Positions 61,693-64,000 of a stretch of 64,000 bases of DNA are shown piece after piece. Below the pieces are notes generated by a model. That model worked only from the letters and a program-made list of their open reading frames with translations. It was not told where the DNA came from and did no database searches. Position numbers and translations under genes: made by a program. The DNA is from UBA2040 sp041751955. GTDB taxonomy: Bacteria > Bacteroidota > Bacteroidia > Flavobacteriales_D > Crocinitomicaceae. Location of the stretch: NCBI GenBank assembly GCA_041751955.1, contig JBGSIB010000075.1, positions 1 to 64,000 of the forward strand. Direction: 5' to 3'. Position 1 is the first letter of the stretch, and the number at the start of each line of letters is the position of its first letter.

Positions 61693-62556
61693 TTAAGGTA
61701 TTGCTGCTTCAATTTTATCAAAAACATACACGAATTGTATGATTGGTAAATAAACAAACGAAGCGAACATAAGTTTTCTTGCGTCTTTATCGTCAAGGGT
61801 CAAAAACAGTTTGTAAGCTAATAAAAAGAACCAACCACCAATGAATGTTGCAATGACCAAAGTCCAAGTTCCTGTCATATCCAACCACCAAGGCAGCAAA
61901 CTAAAAGGAATCAAAGCCAAGGAATAAAGTGCGATTTGAAAAGCCGATTCTTTGGATTTGCCTTTTTTAGACGGAAGTAAGCTGAATCCGCCAGCACGAT
62001 AATCTGCGTCAACGACCCAAGCAATGGCCCAGAAATGCGGAAATTGCCATGTGAATTGAACGAAAAACAAGATGCCTGGTACAAAACCAAATTCACCAGT
62101 TGAAGCAATGGCACCGAGCATGGGCGGAATTGCTCCTGGAAAAGCACCGACAAATACTGCCCACGGTGTTTTTCGTTTGAGTGGTGTGTATATAAATACG
62201 TAAGAAATGTATGCTCCTAATCCTAAAAGGCATGAAGCCATATTCAATTGCGCTAACATGAAAAGTCCGACGGCCAAAGAAACAATCACAACAGTGTAGG
62301 CTTCTTGAAGCGACATTTCCTTTGTTGGTAAAGGACGTTTGGCTGTTCGTTTCATTAGGCCGTCAATATCTTTTTCCCATATTTGATTGGAACCGTTAGA
62401 CGCTGCTGTTACTAACATTCCGCCGACCATGAGCAAAAAGATTTCATACAAGTCGTCACCGTGATTGAACAAATAACCAGAGAGTGCAGAAATGACAACC
62501 AAAAACGACAGACGGAATTTGGTAAAGGAAATGTATTGTTTCAACTTATTCGGCAC
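61693..62556 (-). CDS. ctaB: Protoheme IX farnesyltransferase (heme O synthase)
   Basis: A 287-residue UbiA-superfamily protein with about nine membrane helices. The prenyl-diphosphate site NGSNQIWEKDIDGLMKRTAK (NxxxDxxxD-type) and PLKRKTPWAVFVGAFPGAIPP are heme O synthase signatures. The second acidic motif lies at DADYRAGGFSLLPSKKGK. It farnesylates heme b to heme O for aa3-type oxidase. The start is a GTG. It heads the cox operon and has a perfect -7 element 26 bases upstream. Confidence 0.94.
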   Translation of the reverse strand: MPNKLKQYISFTKFRLSFLVVISALSGYLFNHGDDLYEIFLLMVGGMLVTAASNGSNQIWEKDIDGLMKRTAKRPLPTKEMSLQEAYTVVIVSLAVGLFMLAQLNMASCLLGLGAYISYVFIYTPLKRKTPWAVFVGAFPGAIPPMLGAIASTGEFGFVPGILFFVQFTWQFPHFWAIAWVVDADYRAGGFSLLPSKKGKSKESAFQIALYSLALIPFSLLPWWLDMTGTWTLVIATFIGGWFFLLAYKLFLTLDDKDARKLMFASFVYLPIIQFVYVFDKIEAAIP

Positions 62557-62582
62557 GGCGAAAAATGTTTTTTATTGCGGTG

Positions 62583-62590
62583 CAAATTTA
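62583..62590 (-). promoter_or_regulatory. -7 promoter element for the ctaB-cox operon
   Basis: The minus strand reads TAAATTTG, a perfect TAnnTTTG, 26 bases before the GTG at 62556. Confidence 0.6.
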
Positions 62591-62643
62591 CGGATTTAAT
62601 TTGCGTTAAATGGAAACCAATATCACACAAAATAGATTTATTC

Positions 62644-62651
62644 TATATTTG
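62644..62651 (+). promoter_or_regulatory. -7 promoter element for the GT2 gene
   Basis: TATATTTG is a perfect TAnnTTTG, 17 bases before the ATG at 62669. Confidence 0.6.
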
Positions 62652-62668
62652 CGGCACAAAACTAAAAA

Positions 62669-63388
62669 ATGAGTATTCAAAAGCTTTCCATCTTAATTCC
62701 TGCTTACAACGAAGAGAACACCATTCAAGTCATTTTAGACAAGATTCAAGAAGTAGAACTGGTGCATAATATTCAAAAAGAGATCGTCATTGTGAATGAT
62801 TGTTCGACGGATGCAACCGTGCAAAAAGTAGAAGAATACATGGCGAATCATCCCCAGATGGATATCCGATTTTTTTCTCAAGAGGTAAATCAGGGAAAAG
62901 GAGCTGCGATCAATCGTGCGATTAAAGAGTGCACAGGTGATTATATGATAGTTCAAGATGCTGATTTAGAGTACGATCCAAACGAGTACAACTTGCTGTT
63001 GAAACCCGTCTTCATGGACAATGCCGATGTAGTTTATGGATCCAGATTTGTTGGTTCACAACCACACAGAATTCTGTTTTTCTGGCATTCTATTGGAAAT
63101 AAAATGTTGACGACAATGTCCAACATGATGACCAATTTGAACTTAACGGACATGGAAACTTGCTACAAATTAATTCGTTGTTCGATAGCCAAAGGCATTG
63201 TAATCAAGGAAAACCGTTTTGGTATTGAGCCTGAAATTACCGCGAAATTGGCCAAAATAAAAGGTATTCGCATTTATGAAGTTGGTATTTCTTATTACGG
63301 AAGAACGTACGAAGAAGGCAAAAAAATTGGCTGGAAAGATGGCTTCAGAGCCATTTGGTGTATTTTAAAGTATCGTTTTTCGAGTTAA
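62669..63388 (+). CDS. GT2-family glycosyltransferase (polyprenyl-phosphate sugar synthase-like)
   Basis: A 239-residue soluble GT-A enzyme. The N-terminus LSILIPAYNEENTIQVILDK and the nucleotide site IVIVNDCSTDATVQ are followed by NQGKGAAINRAIKECTGDY and the metal motif VQDADLEYDP (DxD-like). YEVGISYYGRTYEEGKKIGW is typical of the DPM/GtrB-like subfamily. It may make a polyprenyl-phosphate sugar, plausible as donor supply for the ArnT-like enzyme at 53379 (inference). It has no membrane helix. It is divergent from ctaB. Confidence 0.88.
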   Translation: MSIQKLSILIPAYNEENTIQVILDKIQEVELVHNIQKEIVIVNDCSTDATVQKVEEYMANHPQMDIRFFSQEVNQGKGAAINRAIKECTGDYMIVQDADLEYDPNEYNLLLKPVFMDNADVVYGSRFVGSQPHRILFFWHSIGNKMLTTMSNMMTNLNLTDMETCYKLIRCSIAKGIVIKENRFGIEPEITAKLAKIKGIRIYEVGISYYGRTYEEGKKIGWKDGFRAIWCILKYRFSS

Positions 63389-63391
63389 CTC

Positions 63392-63428
63392 CGGATTGGC
63401 GGATTTCGGATTGACGGATTTCGGATTT
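63392..63428. repeat. Tandem CGGATT repeat after the GT2 gene
   Basis: Five copies of CGGATT at alternating 8- and 7-base spacing, directly after the stop. This is the same unit as at 55544. Confidence 0.7.
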
Positions 63429-63477
63429 TGAGGGGGGATCTAATTAGAGTAGCATAAATCTGACTTTTGGACAAAAA

Positions 63478-63509
63478 AAAACGAATCAGCGCTAAGCATA
63501 ATTCGTTTT
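63478..63509 (-). terminator. Terminator of queA
   Basis: A perfect 9-bp stem AAAACGAAT with ATTCGTTTT and a 14-base loop. On the minus strand it is followed by a run of T, 23 bases after the queA stop. Confidence 0.8.
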
Positions 63510-63532
63510 CAGTAATTTGATAATTCTTATTT

Positions 63533-64000
63533 CTACAAGATCAACATCGCATCTCCATAAGAGTAAAAACGATATTTCTCTTTCACTGCTTCTTTATAGG
63601 CTTCGTGCATCAAATCATGTCCAACGAAAGCAGAGATCATCATTAACAATGTAGACAATGGCGTATGGAAATTGGTAATCATGCAATTGGCAATGCTGAA
63701 ATCGTAAGGAGGGAAGATGAATTTATTGGTCCATCCTGAATAGGTGTTCAATGTTCCTTCCGTCGATACAGATGTTTCAATTGTTCTCATTACTGTCGTT
63801 CCAACAGCACAAACGCGCTTTTTGTTGCGGATACCTTTGTTGACGATTTCTGTACATTTTTTGTCAATAATCGCTTGTTCAGAATCCATTTTGTGTTTGG
63901 TCAAATCTTCAACTTCCACTGAACGGAAAGTTCCCAGACCAATATGTAAGGTAATTTCTGCAAAGTTCACGCCTTTTAATTCCAATCGTTTCATCAGTTC
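63533..64000 (-). CDS. queA: S-adenosylmethionine:tRNA ribosyltransferase-isomerase, C-terminal part (start outside window)
   Basis: The frame is open to the window edge, so the N-terminal half is missing. The visible part includes ITLHIGLGTFRSVEVED, CAVGTTVMRTIET, GWTNKFIFPPYDFSIANCMI and TNFHTPLSTLLMMISAFVGH, the QueA signatures, and the end YGDAMLIL. QueA adds the epoxycyclopentanediol ring to preQ1-tRNA in queuosine synthesis. It is followed by a terminator. No other queuosine genes are in the window. Confidence 0.95.
   Translation of the reverse strand, partial: ELMKRLELKGVNFAEITLHIGLGTFRSVEVEDLTKHKMDSEQAIIDKKCTEIVNKGIRNKKRVCAVGTTVMRTIETSVSTEGTLNTYSGWTNKFIFPPYDFSIANCMITNFHTPLSTLLMMISAFVGHDLMHEAYKEAVKEKYRFYSYGDAMLIL

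Overview
The window is a gene-dense, AT-rich stretch of a Bacteroidota chromosome, most likely a Flavobacteriales member (family not resolvable from the sequence alone). Indicators seen directly: perfect TAnnTTTG promoter elements 4-26 bases before many start codons, few clear Shine-Dalgarno sites, a secreted protein with a type IX secretion C-terminal domain, a fused ccoNO oxidase gene, a MetG with fused C-terminal tRNA-binding domain, DUF4292, and lipoproteins with short lipoboxes. No tRNA, rRNA, CRISPR array, IS element or prophage was seen.

Region 1 (1-16.3 kb) is a microaerobic respiration block. A minus-strand operon ccoS-ccoNO-ccoQ-ccoP-ccoG-ccoH-(DsbD_2/TauE-like) encodes a cbb3 oxidase and its assembly factors. 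Upstream lie hemN-ccoI (heme synthesis and copper supply) and a divergent fnr-type regulator with an apparent iron-sulfur cysteine set. TGAT-N4-ATCA palindromes, matching the Fnr binding site, lie before ccoS, before hemN/fnr (one mismatch), before a DUF2892/PaaC-like gene pair and before a universal-stress-protein pair. They form an apparent local Fnr regulon, with metG inserted in it.

Region 2 (16.3-31.2 kb) holds a T9SS cargo protein, sucAB of the TCA cycle, an MFS transporter, thiol peroxidase, an FKBP lipoprotein, a PIF1/RecD-like helicase with a small partner, a glycosyltransferase-HAD fusion, a GMC oxidoreductase and a TPR gene interrupted by one in-frame TAG.

Region 3 (31.3-43.4 kb) is the yceD-rpmF-plsX-fabH-accB-accC fatty-acid initiation operon, pdxA, a divergent lipoprotein/YgiQ radical-SAM pair that look leaderless, and small membrane, glycosyltransferase and metallo-beta-lactamase genes.

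Region 4 (43.4-53.1 kb) has ppk1 and a minus-strand envelope operon: enoyl-CoA hydratase, Wzx-type flippase, dut, sugar nucleotidyltransferase, TPR lipoprotein, DUF4292 lipoprotein, EnvC-like degenerate M23 protein.

Region 5 (53.1-64 kb) has an ArnT/PMT-like glycosyltransferase, hemJ, a beta-barrel protein, a LEA-like repeat protein, then the ctaB-cox3-cox3-cox4-SCO-like-SCO1-DUF420 operon of an aa3/caa3 oxidase (subunits I and II are outside the window), a GT2 glycosyltransferase and the end of queA. Two families of short dispersed repeats mark intergenic gaps here. With cbb3, heme genes, SCO proteins and caa3 parts, this window carries much of the cell's terminal-oxidase biogenesis. No completely new system was found. 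The best leads are the Fnr-boxed orphan PaaC-like operon, the amber-split TPR gene and the glycosyltransferase-HAD fusion.
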